A stretch of DNA of 64,000 nucleotides, from positions 1-64,000 of the forward strand of contig SKCR01037622.1 in NCBI GenBank assembly GCA_019454045.1, written 5' to 3'. Position 1 is the stretch's first letter. Each line of letters begins with the position of its first letter. The position numbers and the translations under genes are program-made. The DNA is from Zanthoxylum bungeanum (taxonomy: Eukaryota; Streptophyta; Magnoliopsida; Sapindales; Rutaceae). The notes beneath the pieces are model-generated. The model ran no database searches. It saw only the letters and a program-made list of their open reading frames with translations, and had not been told where the DNA came from. This document shows positions 48,199 to 60,552 of this stretch, piece by piece.

Positions 48199-51100
48199 TC
48201 ATCTGACAGCTATCCCGGTTATATCTCTGCACAACTCTAGCTTGTCCCGAGTAACCACCTTTGTTAACATGTCAGCTGGATTCTCATCTGTATGGATCTT
48301 CACTAGTCTCAACAGTTGTTGATCCATCACCTCACGTATCCAATGATAGCGAATATCAATGTGTTTCTTCCAGGAATGATACATTGAGTTCTTGCTCAGG
48401 TCCAGAGCACTCTGACTGTCACAATGTATCTTGTATTTTGTCTGCTTGATCTCTAATTCTTGGAGAAAACGCTTTAGCCACAACATTTCATTTCCTGCCT
48501 CAGCTATAGCGATGTACTCAGCTTCTGTTGTGGATAATGCAATACACCTCTGCAATCTTGACTGCCATGACACAGCTCCCCCTGCAAAAGTGTAGATGAA
48601 TCCTGATGTAGATTTCTTACCATCAAGATCTCCTGCCATATCTGAATCTGTATAGCCTTCCAAGATCGGATCAGCTCCTCTGTAACACAGACGAAACTTC
48701 GTTGTACCATTGAGGTACCTGAGAATCCATTTGACTGCCTCCCAGTATTGCTTTCCAGGGTTAGAGAGAAAACAGCTCACTACACCCACTGTGTGTGCAA
48801 TATCTGGCCTGATACATACCATTGCATACATTAGACTTCCAACAACTGAAGAATATGGTATTGATGACATCTCATTTATCTCTTTCTTGGATTAGAGACA
48901 CGAACTCTTGCTCAGTTTGAAATGGTGCGCTAGCGGAACGCTGACTGGTTTAACTTTATGTATATCGAACCTTCTGATTATCCGTTCAATACACCTCTAA
49001 TGTGAAAGCCATAACTTCTTGTTATGTCTGTCACGAATAATTTTCATTCCCAAAATCCGTTGAGCTGGTTCTAAGTCTTTCATGTCAAAAGACTTGGAGA
49101 GTTCCTTCTTCAGCCGGCTGATCTTCGCTGCTTCTTGTCCAACAATAAACATGTCATCTACATGCAGTAGAAGAGAAACAAAATTTTCATCTGGAAACCT
49201 CTGAATGTATACACACTGATCTGCTGCAGTTCTTTTGTAGCCTTGACCCACCATGGATGAGTCGAACTTCTTGTACCACTGCCTCGGTGCTTGCTTGAGC
49301 CCGTACAAGTTCTTTTTCAGCTTGCAAATAAGGTTTTCTTTTCCTGAAACCTTGAATCCTTATGGCTAAAGAAATGTTGTTTTGACATCCATCTGTTCAA
49401 CCTCCAAGTTCAATCTGGCTACCAATTTTAGGATAACTCATTTTGAAGCCATTTTTACCACTGGTGAAAATATCTTATCAAAGTCAATTCTCTTTTTCTG
49501 TAGGAATCTTTTGACCACTAGCCGAGCTTTGTGTTTCACTACTTTTCTGCTGCCATCTTTCTTGAGCTTGAACACCCATTTGTTTTTAAGTGCCTTCATT
49601 CCATGTGGGAGCTTGACTATCTCATAAGTGTTGTTTTTCTGCAGAGATTTCATCTCATCATGCATTGCGTGCAGCCATTTGTCTTTGTCTTTATGAGATA
49701 CAGCTTCGTTGAAGGTTTCTGGCTCCCCCTCGTCAGTAAGCAGAATATATTCTGATCCTGAGTATCTGGCTGATGGAATCCGGCCTCGCTCAGATCTTCG
49801 TACTGAAGGTTCTGGCTGTCTGTTGTCATCTGGATCTGTGGATGATCCCGAAGCCTCTGATGGAGCAGGCTGCAGCTCCCCCTGCTCAACACCACATTCC
49901 TCATCCGATTCTGCTTCTAATATGTCTTGCACCCCATCATCATCTGTGGCCACTGGTGTTGGTGCTGGGTTGTGTCTGGATTTGCATCAGCTTTGTTGAC
50001 ACTGGATTTAGAAGACATCTTGGGCTTTTCAATGTCTTCTATTGTCTGGTCTTCGAGAACACTACATTCATTCTTGCTTCTGACATTCCTTTCCTTCGGG
50101 TCCCATAGCCTGTATCCAAATTTCTCGTCTCCATATCCTATGAAGATGCATGGAGTAGTCCTTGCATCGAGCTTCTGCCTGAGCTCATTGGATACATGTA
50201 CAAATACTAAACATCTGAATATTCTGAGAAGAATATGAGAGATTCTTACTAGACCACACTTTCTCCGGAATCTCGAAGTTCAACGGTACAGATGGTGATC
50301 TGTTGATCAGGTAGCAGGCGGCACGAACAGCTTCTCCCCAGAATTGCTTTGGTAGCTTAGCCATGCTGATCATGCTTCTGACTTTCTCCATAATGGTGCG
50401 GTTCTTCCTTTCAGCGACATCGTTGTGTTGTGGGGTGCGTGGAACATTCCTCTCATGTCGAATGTCGTGGCTTCCACAATAGGCATCGAACTCCCTGGAA
50501 ATGTATTCGCCTCTATTGTCTGTGCGAAGACACTTCAGTTTCTTCCATGTTTCACGCTCGACCATGGCATGAAATAATTTGAAATAATCCAGGACCTGAT
50601 CCTTTGATTTCAGAAAATACACTCATACTTTCCGAGAAGTATCGTCAATGAAAGTCAGAATATTTATTACCGCCTAGTGAATTTACCTCCAAGGGACCAC
50701 ATACATCAGAGTACACCAGACTGAGTAACTCTGATTTCTTTGTATAAGAGAAATTAAAAGAGACTCGGTGTTGTTTACCGAATAGACAATGGTTGCAAGG
50801 ATCCAGAGCAGTATTTTTGGAGACAGAGATTAGATCCTTTTTTGTCAAGGTAGACAACCCCCTTTCACTCATGTGACCGAGTATCTGGTGCCACGGATTC
50901 TGAGAAGCCTCTGGTTCAGCTACATTTAAGCTTTCTGCACAAATCTTCACATGAGTCTTGTATATGGTTCCACATATGTGTCCTCGGGCGATGACCATGA
51001 CACATTTTATCATCCTCCAAGTGCCATTGCTGAAGTGGCTAACATAACCCTGTTTGTCAAGGGCTACCCCCGAGCGTAAGTTGAGCCGAAGTTCCTGAAA

Positions 51101-52168
51101 TGTCTGACCTCCTTCAGGGTTATTGTATACCCTACATTTGTCTGCAACTGTATTCACCAATTCCCATAATCTGAGAAGACTGGTATTCCTCATCTTCACT
51201 GCTCCAAAGTCTCATACTTTATATGTTGTGAAGAAATCACTGTGAGGAGTGACGTGGCAGGATGCTGCAGTATCTACCACCCATTCGACATCCTGAGTTG
51301 CGGTGTGAAGGCATGCTTCTTCTTGGCCGGAGCATATAGCTACATCTACCGTGGTAACTACTAGTGTCTTCGCATCATTCTTCTTCGGCTGGTTATTGCC
51401 TTGTCCCTGCTCCCGTTGCAGTTTCCGGCAATTTTTCTTCAAGTGGCCTTCTATGCCACAGTGGAAGCACTTGTATGTCTTTTTTCTATCCTTGGATTTG
51501 CCTCTGATTTTGCTTCTGCCTCTCCTCTCACCTTGATGTTTCTCATGTTGTCTTCCTCGTTGCTCCGAGACAAGGGCTTCTGTTTGATCTGAGCCCACGT
51601 CTTTTCTTCTGGCTTCTTCATTTGACAGGGCGTCTTTTACCATAGGCATGGTAAGTTTGCCTCCTGGAGCTGAATTGTTGAGAGTAACCACCAAAGTCTC
51701 CCAACTATCAGGAAGAGAACTAAGTAGCAATAGGGCTTGAACTTCGTCTGCCAGTTGCATGTCTATTGCAGACAACTGGTTCACCAGGCTTTGGAACTCG
51801 TTGGTGTGTTCTGCAACGGAAGTTTCACTTCGTAGCTTCAGGTTCACCAAACGCATCATGATTAAGGCCTTATTCCAAGCTGTTTTAGCCTGGAACATAT
51901 CTTCCAATTTCCTCCACATTTCATAAGCATCTGTGTCATGTGCTACGTGGTGGAAGACACTGTGACCGATCCACTATCTAATCTGACCCAAAATTCTATT
52001 GTTGAGTTTATTCCAGTCATACTCCTTAACAGACTCTGGTTTCACTCTCTTCATCTCGATGAGTTCAAACAGATCTTTGCAATACAAAAAATATATCATC
52101 CAAGGTCTCCAGAGGAAGTAATTAGTTGCAGCCAGTTTAATCATTGCACCAGAAGATGAATCTTCCAT
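48199..52168 (-). pseudogene. Tork-like copia gag-pol, multiple stops and frameshifts
   Basis: From ATG 52168 on the minus strand: Gag N-terminus (52168-51974), stop, Gag and CCHC knuckle CFHCGIEGHLKKNC (about 51475-51430), protease DTAAS (about 51280), stop at 51212; GAG-pre-integrase with CNHCLFGKQH (about 50795-50765) and the integrase core start HxDVCGPL-like YSDVCGPL (about 50710); a one-base shift near 50640 and a TGA at a Trp position; integrase core with LRTDNRGEY (about 50530) and the NDVAERKNRT segment (about 50420); RT N-terminus NKWVFKLKKDGSR (about 49590); RT YGLKQAPRQWYKKF and LLHVDDMFIVG (about 49305-49135); RNase H (48870-48199). All domains are in the normal copia order, but no single open frame survives, so it is non-coding. 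Confidence 0.9.
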
Positions 52169-52782
52169 TTCTATTTTTAGTTTTAAAAGTTTAAAATGAA
52201 AATATACTAAAATTGGGGCTGAAATTCACACATCTGAGGTCACCGTTGCTTCCGGAATGGTCGAAAATTATGGAATAGACACTCCATTGGTCTAAATCCG
52301 ACACAATGACAGATTTGTAAATTTCTAAAAATTTTGGGGCAAAACTATAAATTTCAAAGACTTCGGGGGGCTAAATGAAATTTATTATGATGCTGACGTG
52401 GCAGTGCTGGCGTGGCTGCGGACGTGGCAATGCAGGACCGGTTTTGCTGACATGGCTGACACGTGGCAGATGATGTGGCGGCTGACGTGTCTGCTAACTG
52501 TGCGCTGACACGGCGATGATGTGGCAGCCACATAATCGTCTTCAACCTTCGTCTGGCGCGTGGAGCGCGTGTCTACAACTAGGACTCACGCGCTGGGGCG
52601 TGCGGCATCTCCGGACGTCGGTTCTATCGTCAGAAAATACCACCGTGCTCGTTTCTCCGTGAACTAGCTGATGGTCCCTCAAAATTGATTTCTGACAACT
52701 TTCGTCGGAACTGATTTTCTGAACGGAAGCTCTGTTATTCGGTTTTACGACCCCAAAGAAGAACCGAACCTTTGGTACCACT

Positions 52783-53120
52783 TGTTGTGATTCAATGATC
52801 ACTTTAGAGAGAATTTGAGGAAAAACCGAATTCAATTCTATTACTTTCAAGAATAGAAACAAAGTTTACAAAAACTTAAAAAACCTCATTTTCTCTCTAT
52901 ACACTCTACACTTTGGGATGCTTAAACTCATTAGAAAGCCTTGTATTTATAGTACAAAAACTGCCACCAATCACTCCCTGATTTTATGGAAATGTAACAT
53001 CTCCACCTAAAGGTATTTTGGTAATTTTTGGTGGTTGCACCAAACCTTTGAAAATGGTGGCAATGGTGGGATCATTCTTTGACAATTGTGTACAACAATG
53101 GATGGCAGCTGGATCATTCA
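52783..53120 (-). repeat. 5' LTR of the Tork-like copia
   Basis: 338 bp, intact. The left end borders the altered primer-binding site (52771-52782), and the right end borders the AACAC duplication. Confidence 0.92.
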
Positions 53121-53284
53121 AACACAAGTTTGATGTGAACATAGATTCTAAAATAGTTACATGTAATTACTATGCTGGTGTGTTTACTCAAGGTATTTAT
53201 CGTTTCAAACATCATTTAGCTTGTACTAAAAAAGATGTGAAAGTTTGCACGAGCGTACTTGATGACATTAGACAATTAATATGA
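53121..53284 (+). pseudogene. Right piece of a hAT BED-finger fragment cut by the copia
   Basis: After the duplicated AACAC, the frame continues from 47260 with KFDVNIDSKIV, CNYYAG (second Cys replaced by Tyr), GIYRFKHHLACT and KDVKVC, then decays. Cys, the aligned HH and the spacing match the BED finger of plant hAT transposases or hAT-derived proteins. A TGA at 47252 and the Cys-to-Tyr change show it was already degenerate or became so after the insertion. No RNase H-like core or hATC follows by 53600. Confidence 0.75.
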
Positions 53285-56020
53285 TCTCTTTTAATCAAGA
53301 ATTCGAATGAGTCTATTAAAAAAAAAAGAGATACTTATGATATTGATGATGATCATATTGTATGTTTTAAGTGTGATTATCAAGTAGTTGGTAAAATCTT
53401 ACGAATTTTCAATTCGATTTTACAAACCCTCTAGCAATTTTAGGTAGAAAAGCGATTTTAACAACATTGACTTTAACACAATAAAAAATAAAATTTTAAA
53501 TTTTTATAATCAATACATAAAAATTAACTAAAATCATGGAATTAAATTGATTAACCCAAGAAATATGCATTACCAAACTCAAACTACATACATCAACATT
53601 TCTTTAATCTTCAATTTCTTCTACAATGTCAGCTAGCACACGACCAACCACCATGCCCTTTAGAGCACCATTACACCAGAAAAAATTGTATTGTAATATT
53701 AGTAAATTTGTATTGTAATATTTTTTAAAAAAGGTATGGACCAAGAAAAATATAATAATTAAGTGGATATTAATTAACTGATTATTCATTATTTTTTTAA
53801 AAAAATATATATATAATGTTACAATAGCCAATAAATCAACAAAGGACATCGCATGATTCAGTTATTTCAGTAAACTTGCAACCATTAAAGTTATAACCAC
53901 AAATTTGGTTTGTCTTAAATGATAATTAATTAATGATCTTTTTGTATTATTGGCATAAATCTACACTGGCCATCTTTGTATTATTAGCTTGTAAATATTG
54001 ACTATTTTATGCATTTACTTACACATTAATTAATAAATATTAATTATGTAGTAAGTGGGTATTATATAAAATTTTAGGATTTTCCTATAATGTGTTATAT
54101 TATAAATTTACTAAATAAAATTCCTTAGAGCACACTATTTTTTTTTATAATTTTTTCTTGACATAATCATGTGATGAATATCTCTTAACATAATATGAAT
54201 AATATTCCAATGCTAAATTTGTTCTTGATAGGTACAAGAGGTGTTACACTAACCGAGTGAATAAAACTTTACTCTTATCAAATTAGATTTCACTCCTTAA
54301 AGATTTTGCTTAAACAAAGGATGAGTTTTCTAATATGATAATTTTTAAGAAATAATGTCAATAATTTTTTTGAAACGAATTATCTCAATAATATCTCAAT
54401 TAAAAAAAAAAGTCAACTTTCAACGACAATAACAATAATAAATTATTGAAACACAAGCAAAAAATATAAATGTGAAATTGTACTTAAACTTTCACATTCA
54501 TCAATTTCAAAACAATTAGAAAATAGTAATTTGTCATTTGATATATACACAAGTATGAGAAACAATGTGGATAGTGGTACTTATGGTTCCACCATGCACA
54601 TGGAAGACACATGCTTGGTCTATGCTTCATTATCCAAACCACTCAAACTTTCAATAGCATATGCTAGCTAGATAACATTATATTCATATCTAATCTCCAT
54701 TACATGTCAAAATCAATATAAAAAAAAAAAAAAAAATTAGAATCCAAATTGTTTGTGACATGTAGTTGTAGTGACCAAATTTGGATGGTTCAAATTGAAC
54801 TCATGTGCTCAATATATTTGGTTGGGGACACTATGGTCTACCTAATAACATATATGTTGGTATTTTTTGCAGCACTAACCTAATTGAAATTAAGACTAGC
54901 ATGTTATTTTTTGGTACATATATTATGACTTTTGTTCAATCTTAGCCTTAACCATGCTAGCTAGACTAATGGGTATTAATTACCATAAATTTATTTATTT
55001 TGTTGTTGTTGTTGTTTATAATTAGTCTTGTATTTACTTGATTAATTCAAATAGAATATTTTCCATTAAAATGCTTTAATCAATCCCGGAATATTTTTTT
55101 AAAATTATTAATAAAATCATACATGCTTGATGCTTCAATTGATGTGGGGTATGATGAATAACATGGCATTTGATGATGATAGAACAACTAGCATATATAT
55201 TTTCAATTGTGGATGAAATCTCTCGGTGTGATGGAATCTTAGCAAATAATTGTACATGCTTAAAGCAAAAGCGTGTGAATTTGTTAGAGAATTATAAACT
55301 TTTTTAATGCTCAAATTTTATTTCATTTGGTTTTAATTAATTAGGGGGCAATATCACTTTCCCCCTTTTGAGTTTATTAGAATTTAATCACAAATATTAC
55401 AATTAGATGGGGTCTAAATTTATACACTTGAAGATTTGAAGTATAATATCAACGTCTATGCGGAGTATAATTCGAAAATTTGCATCAAACTATAAGTAAA
55501 ACATATAATACAAAGAGATACATCTGCTCACTCTAATTTTTAGTGAGATATATCTAACGTGGTCATATTTTTGAGATGATGATTTGTTTTAGTCCCTAAA
55601 AAGGAACTTGAGTTGAAGGCAACGACCCACCTCTATAGACATATCTAATAAATTTTTTAATTCTAATATTAGTGTGTGTATATATATATATATATTAAAA
55701 AAAATACTTAATTAAAACATGAGCATAGGCATAAACCAAGTTGGGAGAGCATGGTCACTTAACCCAGTTAAAAGCATCTTCAAATTTACATGTACCCCTT
55801 TCTTTAAGGTTAAAAAAAAGAGAGAGGCAATCACTTTGGTTTTGTTTGAATGATTCCGCGGAATTGAAATGAAAATAAAAGACTAGAGCTTATTAGACAC
55901 GGCATATTTTTGGTTACAAACATTGGCTTACAAAATCTAGCTTTTTCATTTTTTTTCTTTTCACTTAGCAAAGATGCAATTGAGTAAAAAGGCTTTATCA
56001 ATTACTCATTTTATTTTTCG
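53285..56020. other. AT-rich intergenic DNA
   Basis: No gene recognised. A-runs at 54721-54737 and a TA run at 55679-55696. A small minus-strand frame at 53604-53849 is AT-rich and without domain. Confidence 0.5.
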
Positions 56021-56021
56021 C

Positions 56022-56195
56022 ATAGGCGTGATTTGATGGTATTGGATTCAAGATCTCATTTTGAGGTACTGGATTTGAATCCATGAAGTACATTTCTTAT
56101 AAGAGCCTAAGACAATCGCGAGTTTTACCTGCTCCTCTTGAGTCCGGAATGAATGATTTGGCGAGGAGATTTCCAACAATTCAATAAAAAAAAAA
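56022..56195 (+). mobile_element. tRNA-like SINE copy 4
   Basis: GTGATTTGATGG (box A-like), GGATTTGAATCCATGAAG (box B), TCTTATAAGAGCCTAAGACA, CTTGAGTCCGGAATGAATGA and a final A-run, in the same block order as copies 1-3. Target duplication not resolved. Confidence 0.75.
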
Positions 56196-56199
56196 TTGA

Positions 56200-57294
56200 T
56201 TTTTTTTTTATTGCTTATATGTCAAGGTATGAAATTTGTTTAGGCTTGATGGATTTGTGGGCCTCCATCTGTCAATCTTACCCATCAATGGAACAAATTA
56301 TGCAAACAAATTAGGGGGGAACTAAAGCAAAACTGCAAAAGAGAAGCACATTTTTGGTGGTTGATTTTTCATAAAACAAAACCAAATTACTATTGGCTTA
56401 ACTTTTAGTTAACTATCAAATTTTAATCCTCTATTAATAAATATAGTTTCCATTAAAGATGTTGCATTATGTAATGTAATTATCTGTTTCTATATGGTGT
56501 GGGATATTCTCAAATTATTAAAAGACCAAAAAAATAAAAATTTATATTATTTTGTAGTGTGTATTTTTCCGATCTTTAAAAAAAAAAAAAATCAAAATAT
56601 GTATGCTAGATAATTGTATGTCATTTATCACAATGTGTGTTTGTGATTTTAGGTTGACATGTATATAGGATTTATATAATAAGAGACTTAAAAAAATTCT
56701 GAATAAGATTAACAGAATTTTAATATCAATAACAAATCCTTGATATTAAAAATTTGTAATAAATAAAAGACCGATATGATGCAATTTAACTTCCTAACTA
56801 AAAAAATAAATAAATAAAAAATAAAAAAGTCAAAATCAAATAACTAACCCACGCGAGATTGGTCCACACAATCAATGGTCCTTGTTCAATTAGATGATGA
56901 TGTTGTTGGGTGGTCCTTTTTGTTCATATTGATAATGAGGGTAAAACTGTAAATAAAAAGTTTGTTTTACAAAGTGTGAGCACTTGCTATGATTGGTACC
57001 ACTTGGTTGTTGCATATGGCACCATAATCCTGCCCCCAAAAGGCTATTGAATTTAAAATAATAATAATAATAATTATTATTTTTTTGCTTAATTTTTTAA
57101 TTAATAGATTTTTACTATTTCTTAGTTCTTACCACCTTGGGTTTACCAATTTCAATTCATACTAAATAATTTAAAATTTTATTTCCCGCCTCATTGTCAC
57201 ACATCTTTTGCTTCATTTGAATAAGCAAAAAAAAAAAAAAAAAACTTGTATAATAATTTAATTTGGTTAATAATTTGATATCATTTTTTATATA
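56200..57294. other. AT-rich intergenic DNA
   Basis: Simple A/T repeats (56800-56830, 57057-57080, 57225-57243) and nothing gene-like on either strand. Confidence 0.5.
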
Positions 57295-57470
57295 TTTTTT
57301 TTTAAATCGTCGGAAACCTCACTGTCAAACCATCACTTTCAGGCTTAAACGGAACATGTAAAACTCTCAATTGTTTCAGGCTCTTACAAGAAACTCACTA
57401 ATTGGATTCAAACCCATAACATTAATGTGAGATCCTGAGCCCTACACCACCAAACCACTTCCCTTGTGGA
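57295..57470 (-). mobile_element. tRNA-like SINE copy 5
   Basis: T-run, CGTCGGAAACCTCACTGTCA, CAGGCTTAAACGGAACATGT, CAGGCTCTTACAAGAAACTC, box B complement GGATTCAAACCC and box A complement ACCACCAAACCAC: the reverse complement of the family consensus. Confidence 0.75.
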
Positions 57471-57474
57471 CATA

Positions 57475-59126
57475 ATTTTATATGATATCCTCTCCTGTGA
57501 GCTTCCAAGTGATTAAATTTCATGTAAATTAAATTAAATTTATATTTGATTCAATATTTAGCACCGGATTCTAATGGAATTGCAAGTAAAATTTCATACA
57601 AAATATTTCTATTGACATAGTGGGCCTTCTTGTGATTGCCATTTTTTTTGGGATCAAATTGTCTATATAATGTGAAGGCCATGATATTGAAGCCGTAGTT
57701 GTTTAGAGCAATTCGAATGTTAAAGTAATATTTGGTGTAAATTTTACACCAAAAATTTCACTCTTCTTCAGCTTATTATTTTAAATTTTATTTTAAAAGG
57801 CATTCCTCATAATATTCTATCATTTTCAAGTTTATTGGAAATAATAGAGCATTAGTTATCAAATGAAAATGAAAGTAAATGGGTTTTGAGAAATCGTGAC
57901 TTTTGAAGTTGAGTGGCGACATAATTTTTGCTTGTAGGAAATAAAAAACTTAGTAACTGGGAAAATAAAATCTAGAATGCAATATGTTATCCATACAATA
58001 ATTTAATAATATATTACTAAATATATTAAATAATTATAAAAATTACTAAATAAATTATAATTATATTTAATACAACTATATATATGATATATTTATTATA
58101 GGAAGGTCTTCAAAGAATTACTCTGATGGAGGAGATAATTGTGGCAGTGGAGTTATATATTTGTAATTCTTAATTAAGAAGATTTACATGTAGATGTAGT
58201 AGGTTGTGTTCTGTGGATTTGGGTTTTTTGGGTAATTCACATTTTGCTAATTGCAGTCCATGTTTGACCAGTTTTACCAAATTCAATTTTGACTGAAAAT
58301 TGAAACCAAATTGGCAACATTTCTTTCAACTAATAGCAAAAGAAACAATCACATGCTGCTGCCTGAAAAACGAAATAAACAAGCGTGTGATGTTGCCTGA
58401 ACTGAAAATTAAATGCCATAGATTCAGCTCTACAAAAAGTAGAAAGACTAGAAACTCCCCCACCCTATGGATATGCAATTAATTTCTTATCCTTTTTTTT
58501 TTATTATTATTTATTATTTTTATTTTCCCATTACAATACTATGAACCATGAAGAAGATGCAAGCGAGTCATTATTTTTACTTTAGTCCAAGTAGTGATTA
58601 CATCTTTACTTCATTCTTAAAGTTGAATATTTGACATGTATGTTGTCAGAGTAAATTTTCTCTTTCTTTAATTTTGTTATTTTTGATTTGGACCTCAATT
58701 ATGAATATAATACATGAATTAATGTATGTTTTGATAAATTCGGATATATATATATATATTTTGATATATATTTTTTTCATAATATTTATCTATTCCGTTT
58801 AAGTTCGGATTGAATAATTTGACGACGATATTTCCAAAAAAAAATAATCGCAACTTAATAGGTTGAAACAGACTTTTTAATACATATTTATTAAGGCTGT
58901 ATTATTTTTATTTTATTTTTTAAAAAAAGGTATTGAAGGAGTTTAATTGACGAGTTTAGTTGACATTGCAATTAATTAGAAAACTGCACACCAAAACAGA
59001 ATAATTCCTTCACGTCAACCAATGTTAAATGTTTTAATTAGTTAATATTTAATAAAAACCATGATAATTAAACCTTTTTGTTTCAATTTGTGTCAACTTG
59101 ATATTGAGATTTAGTTTGATGGACAA
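57475..59126. other. AT-rich intergenic DNA with a SINE tail fragment
   Basis: No gene. At 58797-58848 (GTTTAAGTTCGGATTGAATA followed by GACGACGATATTTCC and an A-run) lies a truncated plus-strand 3' end of the same SINE family. TA run at 58746-58760. Confidence 0.55.
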
Positions 59127-59279
59127 TTTTTTTTTTTTTTTGAAATTATTGAAATCTCAAACCATCCATTTTGGGCTTAAGCAGAGCATATAAAATCTCC
59201 GACTCTCCCAGACTCTTACAAGAAACGTATTCCCTGGATTCGAATCTAGGAAGGTGAGATCCTAAACACTACACTACTG
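59127..59279 (-). mobile_element. tRNA-like SINE copy 6
   Basis: T-run, CAAACCATCCATTTTGGGCT, TAAGCAGAGCATATAAAATC, CCAGACTCTTACAAGAAACG, box B complement GGATTCGAATC and TGAGATCCTAAACACTACAC. The Stowaway MITE begins only about a dozen bases further on. Confidence 0.77.
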
Positions 59280-59291
59280 GAACAAATGATA

Positions 59292-59554
59292 CTCCCTCAG
59301 TCCCTTTTTAATAGGCTGCTGGTCTTTTCCCAATAAAATAAGGGAACATGATTAATATGGTAAAAAAATTAATATTTTCTTGATATACCCCTCATTAATA
59401 CAACACAATCCCACTTAAGCTCAATAAAGTTGTTTATTAAATAAGGGTATATAAGTAAATTTATTCCTTTAACTCACTTTAAATAAGAAAATCAGACTAT
59501 AATTTGAGACTTCCAAAAATAGAAAGGTGGCCTATAAAAAAGGGACGCAGAGAG
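59292..59554. mobile_element. Stowaway (Tc1/mariner) MITE, 263 bp
   Basis: The terminal inverted repeats CTCCCTCAGTCCCTTTTTAA and, reverse-complemented, CTCTCTGCGTCCCTTTTTTA match the plant Stowaway end (CTCCCTCCGTCCC). It is flanked by TA (59290-59291, 59555-59556), the mariner duplication. AT-rich interior, no coding frame. Confidence 0.9.
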
Positions 59555-59556
59555 TA

Positions 59557-60345
59557 TTTAATACCTATGCTATCTAATACCTTTGGAATTCAATCATGAA
59601 ACTTTGATTATTGAATATATAATTTAAATCATTAAATATGCAAACTCTATCAATAAAATGAAATTTTTGAAAACATGAAATTAATTTCATGTTCATTAAT
59701 AAAGTTTGCATGTTTAATGGATTAAGTTGCATATTCAATCTTCAAAATAATATGTTTATATCCAAAAATATTTGATACTTTTAGATATCATAATAATGAT
59801 ATAGTTTGATACATAACAAGAATAATTAATTATTTTTTCAGAACAGGGACCCAAAAAAAACCAATAAAGGCTTAGAAGCAACCAGCAAGAACTTAAGAAT
59901 TGTTTGCTTCATCAGCTGAAGCTTGTTTGGTTTTGAGAGTTGAAAATTATTTTTATGGCGGTGATTGGCTCCTTGAATGAAAATCAAAATTCAGAAAATT
60001 AAATAATAAATTATTTTATTTTATTTAAATTTAATTATTTATGCACACACGCAATTATCCGGTACACACATACCCGCGTACGGACACTAATAACTGTAAC
60101 GGCTTCGCTGACGTGGCAGTCAGTTTGTTACGGTTACTGGAGAGGTTAAAAATGGAAACTAATGGCACGAGGATTGCACGTGGGCGGGTAAAAGTGAGAA
60201 TGGTGGTGTGGTTATGGGACTATGGGTTATGGGGTTTAGTTAAGTTAAAGGTTAAGCTAACCACGGTTAAAAACATGACAGAAACCCACTACCGTTAGTT
60301 AACGACGTTAGACTGAATTTATTTTAGCGATTGGAGTTGGGAGTC
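59557..60345. promoter_or_regulatory. Upstream region of the pectate lyase gene
   Basis: AT-rich until about 60040, then less AT-rich. It contains ACGTG-type core words (CTGACGTGGC about 60108; GCACGTGGGC about 60176) of the kind bound by bZIP/bHLH factors, and several GGTTA/TAACC words at 60230-60300. Regulatory meaning is inferred only. Confidence 0.4.
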
Positions 60346-60354
60346 TATAAAAAA
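60346..60354 (+). promoter_or_regulatory. TATA box of the pectate lyase gene
   Basis: TATAAAAAA at 60346, followed about 50 bases later by an (AC)n stretch and a CT-rich leader (60400-60465), lies about 200 bp before the ATG at 60553. Typical plant core promoter arrangement. Confidence 0.7.
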
Positions 60355-60552
60355 GGCCGTTTTGTTGGAGCACGTACCAGACTGGCTCTGCTCATCAACA
60401 CACACACACACACATACTTCTTCCCTCTTCTCTGTTTTTTCTTTCTTTCTTTCTTTTACTTGTTTGTGTTTGGATAGTGAGAAAGAGAGAGAAAAGTAGA
60501 GAGAAAATTATAAGAAAAGAAAAGAAAACGAAAACAGCTCCTCAAAAACGCA

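Larger units (their letters stand above)
47261..53120 (-). mobile_element. Tnt1/Tork-like copia retrotransposon with both LTRs
   Basis: LTRs of about 338 bp (52783-53120; left copy 47261-48163 with a MITE inside) start TGTTGTGATTCA and end near GGATC(C/A)TTCA. The exact 5-bp duplication AACAC flanks the element (47256-47260, 53121-53125). Minus orientation: the primer-binding site lies left of 52783 (minus-strand TGGTACCAAAGG, an altered Met-tRNA site), and the polypurine tract GGAGGGGGAGAA is at 48164-48176. The coding region is decayed. Motifs such as CNHCLFGKQHRVSF and the RNase H tail with KKHIDIRYHWIRE and ENPADMLTKV are typical of the Tork lineage that includes Tnt1. Confidence 0.93.

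Noticed and set aside
49382..50238. Plus-strand frames opposite the Tork-like copia
   Set aside because: Antisense shadows of integrase and RT coding sequence.
60041..60298. 85-codon frame upstream of the pectate lyase gene
   Set aside because: Lies in the promoter region before the TATA box and has no recognisable domain.
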